A stretch of DNA of 64,000 nucleotides from Sulfurospirillum sp. UBA2217 (GTDB lineage: Bacteria; Campylobacterota; Campylobacteria; Campylobacterales; Sulfurospirillaceae): contig DCUJ01000012.1 of NCBI GenBank assembly GCA_002328495.1, positions 376,862-440,861 of the forward strand, written 5' to 3'. Below are positions 8,590 to 17,763 of this stretch, one piece after another; within the stretch, counting starts at the first letter, position 1, and each line of letters begins with the position of its first letter. Under the pieces are notes generated by a model. It saw nothing but the letters and a program-made list of their open reading frames with translations. It did not search any database and had not been told where the DNA came from. Made by a program: the position numbers and the translations under genes.

Positions 8590-9627
8590 GTGGGTAAGGT
8601 ACTAAAAATTTTTCTCAACACTGGATTTACTCCGATTGATAACACGCTTTTTAGTATGGGTACTTCCATAGACTTCGATTGTTACATTCAACGCTTTAAT
8701 GGTTTTGTGATTCTTATTGAGAGTGGTACCCTTCTTGATGAAAAAGTCTATGCCAAAATCACCAAACCTCATCTTCAAGTTTACGTCAAAAATGCTATGT
8801 TCAAGCACTTTAAACACTATGTCACAACCTACAGTACCCCCATGATTCCCCCATCCAATACTCCTGTTTTTGCTACTTTAAATGAAGCCATTCATGCTTC
8901 ACTTTTGGTAAAAAACAAACTTGAACGGGCTTCATCCATGCACGAAAAACTTAAAATTATCTACATGCAAACTAAAGATCTCTTAAATGCTTGGTTGGTT
9001 GAAACAAAAGACCGTTTTGTTCCCATTCCACTTGAAGCCGCTGATCATTTGATGGAATATTTGATCGAACTTGTCAATGCCGAAGAGACAACACTTTCAA
9101 CATTCAATGCTTTTTTAGATGAAAAAGAGTCACTCACAGCCCATCTCATTAAGGTGACTTTTTTTACTTCCATTATAGGAAGCCATTGTAAGTTTGATTA
9201 CACCGATCAAAAAAAACTTTTACTGGCTGCTTTATTTCATGATGTTGGTAAAAGTGAATTAGATGAAGAACTTTTAAATAAACCCGATCGTTTGAACGAT
9301 ACAGAATACCAAAGTATTAAAATGCACTCTGAGGCGAGTGTTAAGATTCTTCGACAGAGTGGATTAAAAGATAGAACTATTTTAACTGCCATCCACGATC
9401 ATCATGAACGTTTAGATGGAAGTGGCTACCCATCTGGTCTTAGAGCGAACAGAATAAGCCTCTTTGGGAAAATCATTGCGGTATGTGATATGTTTGATGC
9501 ACTCATTACCATCAAACCTTACAGAGCCGCTTATAAAACATTTAACGCACTTCACCTTATCCGTAAAGAGTCCAGACACAAATTAGAGCTAAAATATATC
9601 AACCTGCTTATAAAGCATTCAGGTTAA
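8590..9627 (+). CDS. HD-GYP domain cyclic-di-GMP phosphodiesterase
   Basis: A 345-residue protein starting at GTG. The C-terminal half is an HD-GYP domain with ALFHDVGKSE near residue 216, then HDHHERLDGSGYPSG near residue 275, so HD, HHE and the GYP signature are all present. ICDMFDAL-like and YR conserved segments follow (AVCDMFDALI, KPYRAA). The N-terminal 180 residues lack a recognisable receiver or membrane segment and may be a PilZ-like or unknown sensor region. HD-GYP enzymes hydrolyse c-di-GMP to GMP. Two GGDEF proteins and one EAL protein in the same window suggest a rich c-di-GMP network. Confidence 0.9.
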   Translation: MGKVLKIFLNTGFTPIDNTLFSMGTSIDFDCYIQRFNGFVILIESGTLLDEKVYAKITKPHLQVYVKNAMFKHFKHYVTTYSTPMIPPSNTPVFATLNEAIHASLLVKNKLERASSMHEKLKIIYMQTKDLLNAWLVETKDRFVPIPLEAADHLMEYLIELVNAEETTLSTFNAFLDEKESLTAHLIKVTFFTSIIGSHCKFDYTDQKKLLLAALFHDVGKSELDEELLNKPDRLNDTEYQSIKMHSEASVKILRQSGLKDRTILTAIHDHHERLDGSGYPSGLRANRISLFGKIIAVCDMFDALITIKPYRAAYKTFNALHLIRKESRHKLELKYINLLIKHSG

Positions 9628-9633
9628 GTTTTT

Positions 9634-11019
9634 TCACCCCAATTTCCACACCCTAAAGCGCCTGCCTTTAATGGTTGTACCACACAAACCCTCATACGCT
9701 TTATCGATGGAATTGCGCATAATAGCCACATACGAAAATTTTTCTAAGATATCAATTTTACCAATGGCTGAAGCATGAAGTCCTATATCTTTCGTGAGCG
9801 TTCCCAAAATATCGCCAGCTCTCATCTTCTGTTTCTTACCCGCATCAATACATAAACTCACAAACAAAGCAGGCTCAGGTTCTCTTTTTTTTGGGCTGAT
9901 GTCCCCTACTTCTTTACATGTAAACACGATATTGGCTTTTTTCAACACATCAATAAACTCGTGTTGAAAAGGCATAACAAAACTAACTGCGACACCCTCT
10001 TTTCCCATACGCCCCGTTCTTCCAATGCGATGGGTGTAAATCTCAATGGTTTGCGGAAGGTCGTAATTGATGACCATTTCCACATCTTTGATGTCAAGCC
10101 CACGCGAAGCCAAATCCGTTGCCACTAAGATCTGCGCACTGCCATTGGCAAACAAAAGCAGATGCTCATCGCGGTCACTTTGTTCCAAATCCCCATGCAG
10201 GGACAGCGCATCAAAACCTTCATCATAAAGGTACGCTTGCAAATCACTCACGCCCACTTTAGTGCGACAAAAAATAATCACCGACTTAGCATCGCATTCA
10301 AGTAAAAAGCCTTTAAGTGCTTCATCTTTAGCCTGCTCTTCAACGCTCAAAACATACTGTGTAATGCTTGGCGTATCGGTTTGCGTATCTTCATCAATGC
10401 TTACATGTAAAGCATCTTTTTGCACCTTCTCACACATCTGCTCTATCTCTTTGGGAAAGGTGGCAGAAAAAAGCAGTGTTTGACGTGTTTTAGGAATATG
10501 GAAAAGAATTTTTTCAATATCTTCAAAAAAGCCCATATCCAGCATTCTATCGGCTTCATCCAAAACAAGCGTTTTAACACGATCAAACGTAATCGTCTTT
10601 TCACTCACATGTTGTAAGATACGCCCTGGAGTTCCAACCACAATGTGCGCCCCATGCTCTAAAGAGATGCACTGAGGCACAAAACGCGTTCCTCCGCATA
10701 AGGTCACGATTTTAATATTGTGTTGGTACCGCGCCAAACGCCTAAGCTCATTAGAGACTTGTTCAGCAAGCTCTCGTGTTGGACACAAAACAAGTGATTG
10801 GATATTCATAGTGTTTACATGTAAGCCTAAAAGCAAGGGCAATCCAAACGCAACAGTTTTTCCACTGCCTGTTTTTGCCTTTGCAACGATATCTTTCCCC
10901 GCCAATGCCAAAGGCAAACACGCTTCTTGAATGGGCGTCATGCTTTTGTACCCCAAATCGTTTAGATTTTGAAGTAATTCTGTATCGGTAATAACCTTCT
11001 GAAAGGATGATTTTTCCAT
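9634..11019 (-). CDS. dbpA: ATP-dependent RNA helicase DbpA-like (DEAD box)
   Basis: A 461-residue DEAD-box helicase: Q motif region (MTPIQEACLP), Walker A AKTGSGKT, VLDEADRMLD, FSATF, and HRIGRTGRMG. The last 75 residues form the small DbpA-type RNA-binding domain (ISLHAS-like IGKIDILEKFSYV and RRFRVWKLG). DbpA binds the 92-helix hairpin of 23S rRNA during 50S assembly. The start is the ATG at 11019: its first base is shared with the TAA stop of the upstream diguanylate cyclase (TAATG), so the two are translationally coupled. An earlier frame start at 11067 lies inside that gene. Three TTACATGTAA copies in the gene encode FTCKE, LHVS and LHVN. Confidence 0.93.
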   Translation of the reverse strand: MEKSSFQKVITDTELLQNLNDLGYKSMTPIQEACLPLALAGKDIVAKAKTGSGKTVAFGLPLLLGLHVNTMNIQSLVLCPTRELAEQVSNELRRLARYQHNIKIVTLCGGTRFVPQCISLEHGAHIVVGTPGRILQHVSEKTITFDRVKTLVLDEADRMLDMGFFEDIEKILFHIPKTRQTLLFSATFPKEIEQMCEKVQKDALHVSIDEDTQTDTPSITQYVLSVEEQAKDEALKGFLLECDAKSVIIFCRTKVGVSDLQAYLYDEGFDALSLHGDLEQSDRDEHLLLFANGSAQILVATDLASRGLDIKDVEMVINYDLPQTIEIYTHRIGRTGRMGKEGVAVSFVMPFQHEFIDVLKKANIVFTCKEVGDISPKKREPEPALFVSLCIDAGKKQKMRAGDILGTLTKDIGLHASAIGKIDILEKFSYVAIMRNSIDKAYEGLCGTTIKGRRFRVWKLG

Positions 11020-12905
11020 TAGAAATTTGCCTTTTGATCCCAATAGTCGCTGCTGAAACGAATGCATCGATTTCGCCCCATCTCTTTTGCTTTGTACAAC
11101 GCCACATCCGCAAATTTAATAGCTTGCCAAAAGCCATCCGTGTCATTGGGAAAATCACTCACACCCATACTAATCGTTTTTTTCAAAATACCATCCGTGG
11201 TCTTAAAGCTATACTCTTCAACCGCTAATCGAATCTTTTCAGCAACGCTCATGCCATAATCCACTTCCGTATCAATTAAAAGAATTAAAAACTCTTCGCC
11301 ACCAAAACGAATGACGATGTCAGCTTCGCGTACACATTTTTTCAAGATATGCGACGTCTCTTTTAACACACTATCCCCCACATCGTGACCAAACTTGTCG
11401 TTGACTTGTTTAAAGTAGTCCATATCGCACATCAACAAACTAATCTGCTTTTTACGACGGAGTGTGCTTGCGATGATTTGATTGGAATGGTCTTGCAAGA
11501 AACGACGATTATAGAGTCCAGTAAGCCCATCGACCAAAGAAGACTCTCGAAGTGTGTTCATTAAACGCTTGGTTTCAATGACGGAAAGCGAATTTTTAAT
11601 ATAACTCTCCGCTTTAAAAATCTTTTCATTGATGTGCTCTAACTCTTCGGCACTGTGTACTTTTTCAAACACAAACTGTACCACAGCTCCTGCATGTCCT
11701 GAGACAATTAAAGGAATACACACATGCTTTTTACCCTCTTCTTTCATAAACTCTTTACACACCCCTTCGTATTCAAACGATGAGACTTTATGTCCTGTCT
11801 TTTGCGCGCGACATAAAGAACAACTGTGCAAAATCTCTTCATTACAACTTAAAAAGTCACTCTCATCGCTCACATAAGGATACACAACACTCATGGTTCC
11901 CTTAGCCGCATTCACATCAAAAATACGGTAATGTTTGATTCCCGCTTCTTTTTCAAACACCTCTCCCAATCGTGTGTACACTGTCTCCAGTGAGGTATCT
12001 TCTTCAATGACTTTTTTAAAAACGGTTACCCCATAAACGGTATCAACGAGTTTGTTGAACTCTTTTGAGAGCGTTCCTATCTCATCTTTAGATTTAATTT
12101 TGAGTTTTTTACTCAAGTCCACTTCACCCGTTCCAATGGAATGAATCTGATGTATCATGGATTCGATGGGGCGTGAAAATGCTTCTCGGAGCCACCTTGT
12201 AAAAAACATCAATAGTGTCACAGAAAGTAAAATAACAATCGCAATGGAGTTAATCGAGATACGAATAATATTATTGACTTGCGTACTATAATAATGATAG
12301 CGCTCTTCAACCACTTTAGAAAAACTCACCGTTTTTTCATGGGTCTTTTTAACACGCATTTCTATTTTTTTCCAAAACTCACGGGAGTGTTCATCTGAAG
12401 TACCCGTACTATTCTTCTGACCCAAAAGAACCAACTCTTCGAGGGCTATAATATCTTTATTGATTTCTTGAAGGGTATTAAAATTTTCATTATCGTCTTT
12501 GGAGAGCGATGTTAAAACCATCTCAAAAATATTCCCACTGCTGGGTTGCTTTTGGAGTGAAACCAATGCCTCAGAAAAAGCATTTTTCATGTGAGCAAGA
12601 GATGTTTTGAGTGCAAAAAGGGTTTGAGTACAGTGTGTTCCCTCCTCACGTAGAGCAATCGTACGATCCATAACAACCAATTCAGGATGAATGGTTTGAA
12701 GTGCCTTTATATAAGGTAAATTAACATGTACAATCTGTGCATACCGAAAGTGAATAAAACTAAGCGAACCCACAGATACGATACCAATGACACAAAACCA
12801 AAAAAAGGTACCCATCTCAAATAAAAGAAACTTTTTGCGAATAGGCAGGTTAATAAACGTAATAAATTGTACAAAACGTTCCCAAAAACTCGTCACTTTT
12901 TCCAT
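11019..12905 (-). CDS. Membrane diguanylate cyclase with HAMP and GAF-like regions
   Basis: A 628-residue sensor enzyme. Hydrophobic segments near residues 28-52 and 212-237 bracket a periplasmic loop of about 160 residues. A HAMP region follows (RPIESMIHQIHSIGTGEVDL). A GAF-like segment with a Cys cluster (HSCSLCRAQ) spans about 295-440. The GGDEF domain has RFGGEEF for the active site and READ five residues before it as a product-inhibition I-site. It should make c-di-GMP in response to a periplasmic or redox signal. It ends in a TAATG overlap with dbpA, an odd operon partner. Confidence 0.9.
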   Translation of the reverse strand: MEKVTSFWERFVQFITFINLPIRKKFLLFEMGTFFWFCVIGIVSVGSLSFIHFRYAQIVHVNLPYIKALQTIHPELVVMDRTIALREEGTHCTQTLFALKTSLAHMKNAFSEALVSLQKQPSSGNIFEMVLTSLSKDDNENFNTLQEINKDIIALEELVLLGQKNSTGTSDEHSREFWKKIEMRVKKTHEKTVSFSKVVEERYHYYSTQVNNIIRISINSIAIVILLSVTLLMFFTRWLREAFSRPIESMIHQIHSIGTGEVDLSKKLKIKSKDEIGTLSKEFNKLVDTVYGVTVFKKVIEEDTSLETVYTRLGEVFEKEAGIKHYRIFDVNAAKGTMSVVYPYVSDESDFLSCNEEILHSCSLCRAQKTGHKVSSFEYEGVCKEFMKEEGKKHVCIPLIVSGHAGAVVQFVFEKVHSAEELEHINEKIFKAESYIKNSLSVIETKRLMNTLRESSLVDGLTGLYNRRFLQDHSNQIIASTLRRKKQISLLMCDMDYFKQVNDKFGHDVGDSVLKETSHILKKCVREADIVIRFGGEEFLILLIDTEVDYGMSVAEKIRLAVEEYSFKTTDGILKKTISMGVSDFPNDTDGFWQAIKFADVALYKAKEMGRNRCIRFSSDYWDQKANF

Positions 12906-13025
12906 TGCTTATCTACCCATCTTTTGAAAATTTAGAGGTAAAATAGTATCATAATCTATATTTAATATCCAAATGAGCTTCTGATTTGGTATAATCTTAT
13001 AAATCTTAACGTATGAAAGAATCTA

Positions 13026-13862
13026 ATGCACCGATATCCTATCTTTAAAACTTCAATTTTATCACGTCTTTTTGGTCTTTTTGCATCCCATCCCTTTTCG
13101 CTCAGCATACAAAGTGTTATTAATGCACTCTATGTCAACATTACTGGTGTTCTGCTCACAGACTTTCATCCCGCAAACACCTACCCTACTTTAAATGCGC
13201 TTTTTACACGTAAACTCTTGCATCCAAGGCAGTTCAACAATGACCCTTCTGTCTTTATTTCGCCATGCGATAGCTTCATTAGTGCGTCTGGGAGCATTGA
13301 AAAAGAGTCTGCGTTGCAAATCAAAGGTCATACCTATGGTGTTTCAAAATTACTGGGCGATTATTGCTCTTTGCGTAGCAAACAAAAATTAGAAGGAGGG
13401 GTGTACATCAATTTTTATCTCTCTCCCAAAGACTATCATCGTTATCATGCCCCTATCGATATGCGCATCGTAAAAGCCGTGCACATTCCTGGGAAACTCT
13501 ATCCTGTGAATTTTACATGGCTACGTAAGATAGAAGGTCTTTTTTGTGAAAACGAGAGGGTAGTTTTAGAGTGTTACACCCAAGAAAACAGACTTTTTTA
13601 TATGGTTTTTGTAGGGGCACTCAATGTGGGAAAAATGGGCTTTACCTTTGATAAGACCATTCAAACCAACGTAAAAAGCACTTTGCAACAGTGTTACATG
13701 TACCGTGATGTCCACCTTAAAAAGGGCGAGGAACTAGGGCTTTTTGAGATGGGTTCTACCATCGTCATGTTTTTTGAGAAAGAGAGCTTTAAAACTCAGG
13801 TAAGCCATGATATTTCTATTCGTTTTGGAGACGTCTTAGGCGAAGTCCTTACGCATTCCTAA
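13026..13862 (+). CDS. psd: Phosphatidylserine decarboxylase proenzyme
   Basis: A 278-residue Psd. LNALFTRKL, SPCDS, SPKDYHRYHAP and the C-terminal LGLFEMGSTIVMFFE are the family landmarks. The GST triplet is the autocatalytic cleavage site that makes the pyruvoyl group. The enzyme converts phosphatidylserine to phosphatidylethanolamine at the inner membrane. Length is normal for the small bacterial form. No pssA is adjacent. Confidence 0.95.
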   Translation: MHRYPIFKTSILSRLFGLFASHPFSLSIQSVINALYVNITGVLLTDFHPANTYPTLNALFTRKLLHPRQFNNDPSVFISPCDSFISASGSIEKESALQIKGHTYGVSKLLGDYCSLRSKQKLEGGVYINFYLSPKDYHRYHAPIDMRIVKAVHIPGKLYPVNFTWLRKIEGLFCENERVVLECYTQENRLFYMVFVGALNVGKMGFTFDKTIQTNVKSTLQQCYMYRDVHLKKGEELGLFEMGSTIVMFFEKESFKTQVSHDISIRFGDVLGEVLTHS

Positions 13863-13880
13863 GCCATGCTTTTGTAGTAG

Positions 13881-13955
13881 ACTTCTTGCAAAACTCATTT
13901 TGCAAGAAGTAAAAGCACCAAAGGTGCGTGGGCACTCTGCCGAGGAGAACCCAGT
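13881..13955 (+). repeat. Hairpin-rich intergenic repeat, copy 2 (truncated)
   Basis: The first two hairpins of the repeat are present (13-bp stem ACTTCTTGCAAAA around CTCA at 13881-13910, then GCACC-AAA-GGTGC). The conserved linker runs to GAACCCAGT, after which similarity ends and the third hairpin is missing. It lies just after psd. Confidence 0.85.
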
Positions 13956-13987
13956 CTGAACCCGTTTAATTTCAGAGCATTTGGTTT

Positions 13988-14023
13988 TTCATATAAGAAG
14001 AGCCTTAGCTCTTCTTATATGAA
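13988..14023. terminator. Bidirectional hairpin terminator between psd and porin
   Basis: A 16-bp perfect stem with core ATATAAGAAGAGC/GCTCTTCTTATAT and a CTTA loop lies between convergent psd and porin genes, four bases after the porin stop. T and A runs flank it on one side. Confidence 0.8.
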
Positions 14024-14026
14024 CCC

Positions 14027-15139
14027 TTAAAATTTGTATTCAACCAAAGCTTTAATCCCCGTATAGCTTTGTGCGTTATCTTCATTATCAACGTTTACAT
14101 ACACGAATGAGGTTTCGAGGTTTTCTAAGATTTTATACCCAAAGCTTAAATTAAACTCTTTTTCTTTTTCTTTATTTCCCACATTATCGTATGTGCTCTG
14201 ACCATAAAGTCCACCAACGCTTACATCACCCATAGTGTAAGAAGCAGTAACGTAGTAGGATTGTGTGTCAGCATCAAAAACGTGATTGCCCTCTTCAAAC
14301 GGAGATTGGTCTCCAAAGCTCTCTAAGCCTGCTGTGCCATTTTTATCGGTTTTGATGTAGCCAAGTGCCACCGTTGCACTCATGAACTCAACCCCTTGTT
14401 CAAGCTGTACCACATAGCCATCTAATATTCCAGCAACATCACTGTTGCCTTTAGTATAGGCTAATAGGGTTGTGGTTTTGAGTTCATCTTGTGGTTCAAA
14501 AGAGAGAGAGACTTTGACACCAGGAGCATTAAATACATCGTGTGCATAGTAATAATACGGGTTGATTTCCAACCCTTCAACTGGGGTGTATTTGGCTTCG
14601 AGCATATAAACACCTTTGTGACCATTTTTCGTTTCAAATGTCTCCGAAATTTCATCAAAACCAATGACCGCTTGTTTGTGCATCCATGCCATATTGATGA
14701 TGAAATTTTCAACAAAACTAAGCTCAATCGTCGCACCTTCGATAACATCAGTCATCCAATTAAAATCAACTTCTTGACGACCGACAATCACATGCCCCAC
14801 GCCCTCATGTTCGACTTTGATATACGCTTCTGAAAGTACCGCACGGTCTTCTATTGTTGCTTTATAGTCGCCATCATTTTCTTCGCTGGTTTTAAAGCTT
14901 CCAAAACCACTCAATCCAACGCTAAAACCATATAGGGGTGCCGTTTCAAAATGAATAGCACCAAAGCCGTTTGAAAAACCATCGTTTGCGCTTCCACCTT
15001 TTCTATCATACGTGTGTCCATACCAACCTATACTGCCCTCAAGCGTGCTTTTTTTGAATACATCTTCGAGTGTATCTGCATTTAACGTCGTGCTTCCAAG
15101 CAACACGACTGCCGCCAGAGATAAATAACTTTTTTTCAT
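14027..15139 (-). CDS. Outer-membrane porin-like beta-barrel protein
   Basis: A 370-residue protein with a Sec signal peptide (MKKSYLSLAAVVLLGS, cleavage near LNA-D). The rest is amphipathic strands rich in Y, G and aromatic residues and ends in VEYKF, the terminal Phe typical of BAM-inserted barrels. It resembles the OprD-like porins of Campylobacterota. It starts 13 bases after feoB in the same direction, so it is probably co-transcribed with feoAB and under the same Fur site. A role in ferrous iron passage across the outer membrane is inferred only from this context. Confidence 0.82.
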   Translation of the reverse strand: MKKSYLSLAAVVLLGSTTLNADTLEDVFKKSTLEGSIGWYGHTYDRKGGSANDGFSNGFGAIHFETAPLYGFSVGLSGFGSFKTSEENDGDYKATIEDRAVLSEAYIKVEHEGVGHVIVGRQEVDFNWMTDVIEGATIELSFVENFIINMAWMHKQAVIGFDEISETFETKNGHKGVYMLEAKYTPVEGLEINPYYYYAHDVFNAPGVKVSLSFEPQDELKTTTLLAYTKGNSDVAGILDGYVVQLEQGVEFMSATVALGYIKTDKNGTAGLESFGDQSPFEEGNHVFDADTQSYYVTASYTMGDVSVGGLYGQSTYDNVGNKEKEKEFNLSFGYKILENLETSFVYVNVDNEDNAQSYTGIKALVEYKF

Positions 15140-15152
15140 ATGTTTCCTTCTT

Positions 15153-17258
15153 TTAAAGTAATGTTAAGACGGTGTATGTCACAAAAGCCAACACCCATGC
15201 CGTGACAAAGGTAAAGATGACTAGGTACGCTGTGTATTTTAAACTCTGCGCTTCGCGGGCAAACACCACCGTTGCTGCAAGGCATGGCAAATAAATCATG
15301 ACAAAAACAATAAATGCCATCGCGGAGGGAAAGCCTATTTTTGAAGCGATAATCTCACGCAATGAGCTGTTTTCCTCATCCACTTCGTCACCCAAAGAAT
15401 AGAGTACCCCAAGCGTAGAGACGATGACTTCTTTCGCCGCCAAACCACTCAGCGTTGCCACACTCATTTTCCAATCAAATCCAAGCGGAGCAAAAATGGG
15501 CTCAATGGTTTTACCCAACATACCAAGATACGTACGCTCCATCAACTTTTCATTTTTTTCATTTTCGAGAACACTTTTGTCATCATCGCTTTGAAGCAGT
15601 TCTATCTGAGTGGTATACTGCTCTTCGATGATGCTATTTTTAGGATACGTACTGATAAACCAAATGAGCATGGAAGCGAGTAAAATAAAGGTTCCTGCTT
15701 TTTTGATGTACATGGCCGATTTAGAATAGACCACATACCAAAGCAGTTTTAAGCTAGGCAGTCGGTACTTTGGCATCTCCATAACAAAAGGCTCATCTTC
15801 CCCCTTAAACGCTGTGACACGTAACACTTTCGCTGCCATAAGCCCTAAAAGTGCGCCAGAGATATAAATGCCAAACAAGACATTTCCCGCCATATCTTCT
15901 TCAAAAAAAGCACCTGCAAACAGGACATACACTGGAAGCCTTGCTCCACAACTCATAAAGCCTATGATAAACATCGTGAGTAATCTGTCTTTTTTATTTT
16001 TAAGCGTTCGTGCCGCCATATACGCGGGAACGGAACAACCAAATCCCGATACCAGAGGAATAAAACTTTTTCCATGAAGCCCAAATTTATGAAAAAATCC
16101 ATCGAGCAAAAAAGCAGCGCGTGCCATATAGCCTGTGGTTTCCAAAAGGGCTATACCTAAAAAAAGAATCATAATATTGGGTAAAAACATCAATACGCCA
16201 CCCACACCTGCAATGATACCATCGACAAGGAGTGATTTCATACCTTCGTTTTCAATCGTTGCCCCGATGGTTTCACCTAGCCAACCAAAGCCCTCTTCGA
16301 TCCAGCCCATCGGGACTTCACCCAAACTAAAGGTGAGCTGAAACAGTCCCCACATCAAAAAGATAAAGAGTGGTAAGCCTAAGAGTTTATGAATCAATAC
16401 TTTATCAATCGCTTGGGTAAGATTGTGTATTTTTGAATGCTTTACATGTAAGACTTCTGCACACAAACCTGAGACAAAGGCACTGTGCTGAGTGTGAATC
16501 ACCTCTTCTATCTCATCGCATTCGCAGTACATGTAAACACTTCCCAGTGCTTGGTTCAAATGAGGATGCAACTCAACATACAAGGGCTCATCATGCATCA
16601 AGGCATAGACCTCTTTTTTTTGCCACAATAAGCCAATCGCTATGGCTCGATTATCCATGCGCGGACTTTTAAAATGTTTATCGTCCAAAAAGGTAACAAT
16701 CTTTTGAAGTGCCTCTTCCACATGGTCGGTATAAACTATCTTGGCATTTTGTTGTGGGTGTTCGCTTACATGTAAGATGCTTTGAACTAAGGTTTCCACA
16801 TTGCTTTTGGTTTTAGACGAGACTTTTACACATGGAATGCCTATGATTTTACTCATTGCTTCCGCGTCAATCATAATGCCTTCTTTTATAGCCTCATCGT
16901 CCATATTAAGCGCAATTACCATCTTTTTGCCCAGCTCCATCAGTTGGATACTCAGCATCAAATTACGATCTAAATTGGTTGAGTCTACCACATTGACAAT
17001 GAGGTCATACTCTCCTTTGAGTAAAAAATCTTTGGTGACTTTTTCATCGGCGGAGAAATCTTCCAAAGAGTAAAGCCCTGGTAGGTCAATAAGTTCTATT
17101 TCGGATTCATTGGCACTAAGTTTTGCCGTTGCTTTTTCAACCGTTACCCCTGCAAAATTGCCAATTTTAAGATTTGAGCCGCTCATTGCATTGGCAAGGT
17201 AGCTCTTCCCAACATTGGGTTGTCCCACTAAAGCTACAATTATTTTTTTCACACACAT
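15153..17258 (-). CDS. feoB: Ferrous iron transporter FeoB
   Basis: A 701-residue FeoB. The N-terminal G domain has GQPNVGKS (G1), FAGVTVEK (G2), DLPGLYS (G3) and ALNMDD (G4). The membrane part has the gate regions FIPLVSGFGCSVPAYMAAR and FMSCGARLPVYVLFAGAFF with their conserved cysteines. It imports Fe2+ across the inner membrane. It overlaps feoA by ten bases. Two TTACATGTAA copies fall in the linker after the G domain (LHVKHS and LHVSEH). Confidence 0.96.
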   Translation of the reverse strand: MCVKKIIVALVGQPNVGKSYLANAMSGSNLKIGNFAGVTVEKATAKLSANESEIELIDLPGLYSLEDFSADEKVTKDFLLKGEYDLIVNVVDSTNLDRNLMLSIQLMELGKKMVIALNMDDEAIKEGIMIDAEAMSKIIGIPCVKVSSKTKSNVETLVQSILHVSEHPQQNAKIVYTDHVEEALQKIVTFLDDKHFKSPRMDNRAIAIGLLWQKKEVYALMHDEPLYVELHPHLNQALGSVYMYCECDEIEEVIHTQHSAFVSGLCAEVLHVKHSKIHNLTQAIDKVLIHKLLGLPLFIFLMWGLFQLTFSLGEVPMGWIEEGFGWLGETIGATIENEGMKSLLVDGIIAGVGGVLMFLPNIMILFLGIALLETTGYMARAAFLLDGFFHKFGLHGKSFIPLVSGFGCSVPAYMAARTLKNKKDRLLTMFIIGFMSCGARLPVYVLFAGAFFEEDMAGNVLFGIYISGALLGLMAAKVLRVTAFKGEDEPFVMEMPKYRLPSLKLLWYVVYSKSAMYIKKAGTFILLASMLIWFISTYPKNSIIEEQYTTQIELLQSDDDKSVLENEKNEKLMERTYLGMLGKTIEPIFAPLGFDWKMSVATLSGLAAKEVIVSTLGVLYSLGDEVDEENSSLREIIASKIGFPSAMAFIVFVMIYLPCLAATVVFAREAQSLKYTAYLVIFTFVTAWVLAFVTYTVLTLL

Positions 17259-17476
17259 ACCTCCACATCAATACTTTTTGCCTCATCTAAACGAAGTGCG
17301 ACAGAACCCAGACCTATGCCTAGTTTAATTGTGTTTTTTTGAATGGTTGTTTCTAAAACCTTAACCTCTTTTCCAACACTCACTCCAAGCGATGCAAGGC
17401 GTTTTTTAAGAACGGCTTGTGCTTGAATGGCAACAATTTTGACCTTTGTATCTTTAGGAACATGTGACAAATTCAT
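17249..17476 (-). CDS. feoA: Ferrous iron transport protein FeoA
   Basis: A 75-residue SH3-like FeoA with the typical RLASLGVSVGKEVKVLE and LRLDEAKSI segments. FeoA is thought to modulate FeoB. GGAGAAAAAGGG precedes the start. A Fur-box candidate lies about 95 bases upstream at 17571-17585. First gene of feoA-feoB-porin. Confidence 0.93.
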   Translation of the reverse strand: MNLSHVPKDTKVKIVAIQAQAVLKKRLASLGVSVGKEVKVLETTIQKNTIKLGIGLGSVALRLDEAKSIDVEVCV

Positions 17477-17570
17477 CCCTTTTTCTCCTTTTTTGTAATA
17501 ACTATAATTTTATAGCATTGATAATTACTATCGAAATACTACGTAAAAAAGACTTAACTATTGATTAACT

Positions 17571-17585
17571 TGAAAATCATTATTA
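17571..17585. promoter_or_regulatory. Fur-box candidate upstream of feoA
   Basis: TGAAAATCATTATTA matches the 7-1-7 Fur consensus TGATAATNATTATCA at 12 of 14 informative positions. A weaker GATAATTACTATC lies at 17520-17532. The position upstream of feoAB and the near-identical site at 18870 support a Fur operator. Confidence 0.65.
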
Positions 17586-17595
17586 ATTTGAGTTC

Positions 17596-17763
17596 TTATT
17601 TTTGAAGGAGATTGCGAATGACTAAACGAACCTCTTTTGTATTGATACCATGATATTTCATCCGAACGATTCGTTCAATCATACATGAGAATTTTAACTC
17701 CCTTGGAATCGCATATTCTCTGACAATATCTTCAATAGCATGTTGAATCTCATCTCTTGGCAT
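17596..17763 (-). CDS. Small helical protein of unknown function (55 aa)
   Basis: Starts MPRDEIQHAIEDIVREY with AAAGGAG upstream. The charged, helical protein has a single Cys and ends RLVIRNLLQK. The start at 17763 overlaps the end of the EAL gene by 14 bases, which suggests coupling; a longer frame from 17832 would lie inside the EAL gene. I do not recognise a family. Its context is a Fur-linked operon with DUF2325 and an EAL domain. Confidence 0.65.
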   Translation of the reverse strand: MPRDEIQHAIEDIVREYAIPRELKFSCMIERIVRMKYHGINTKEVRLVIRNLLQK

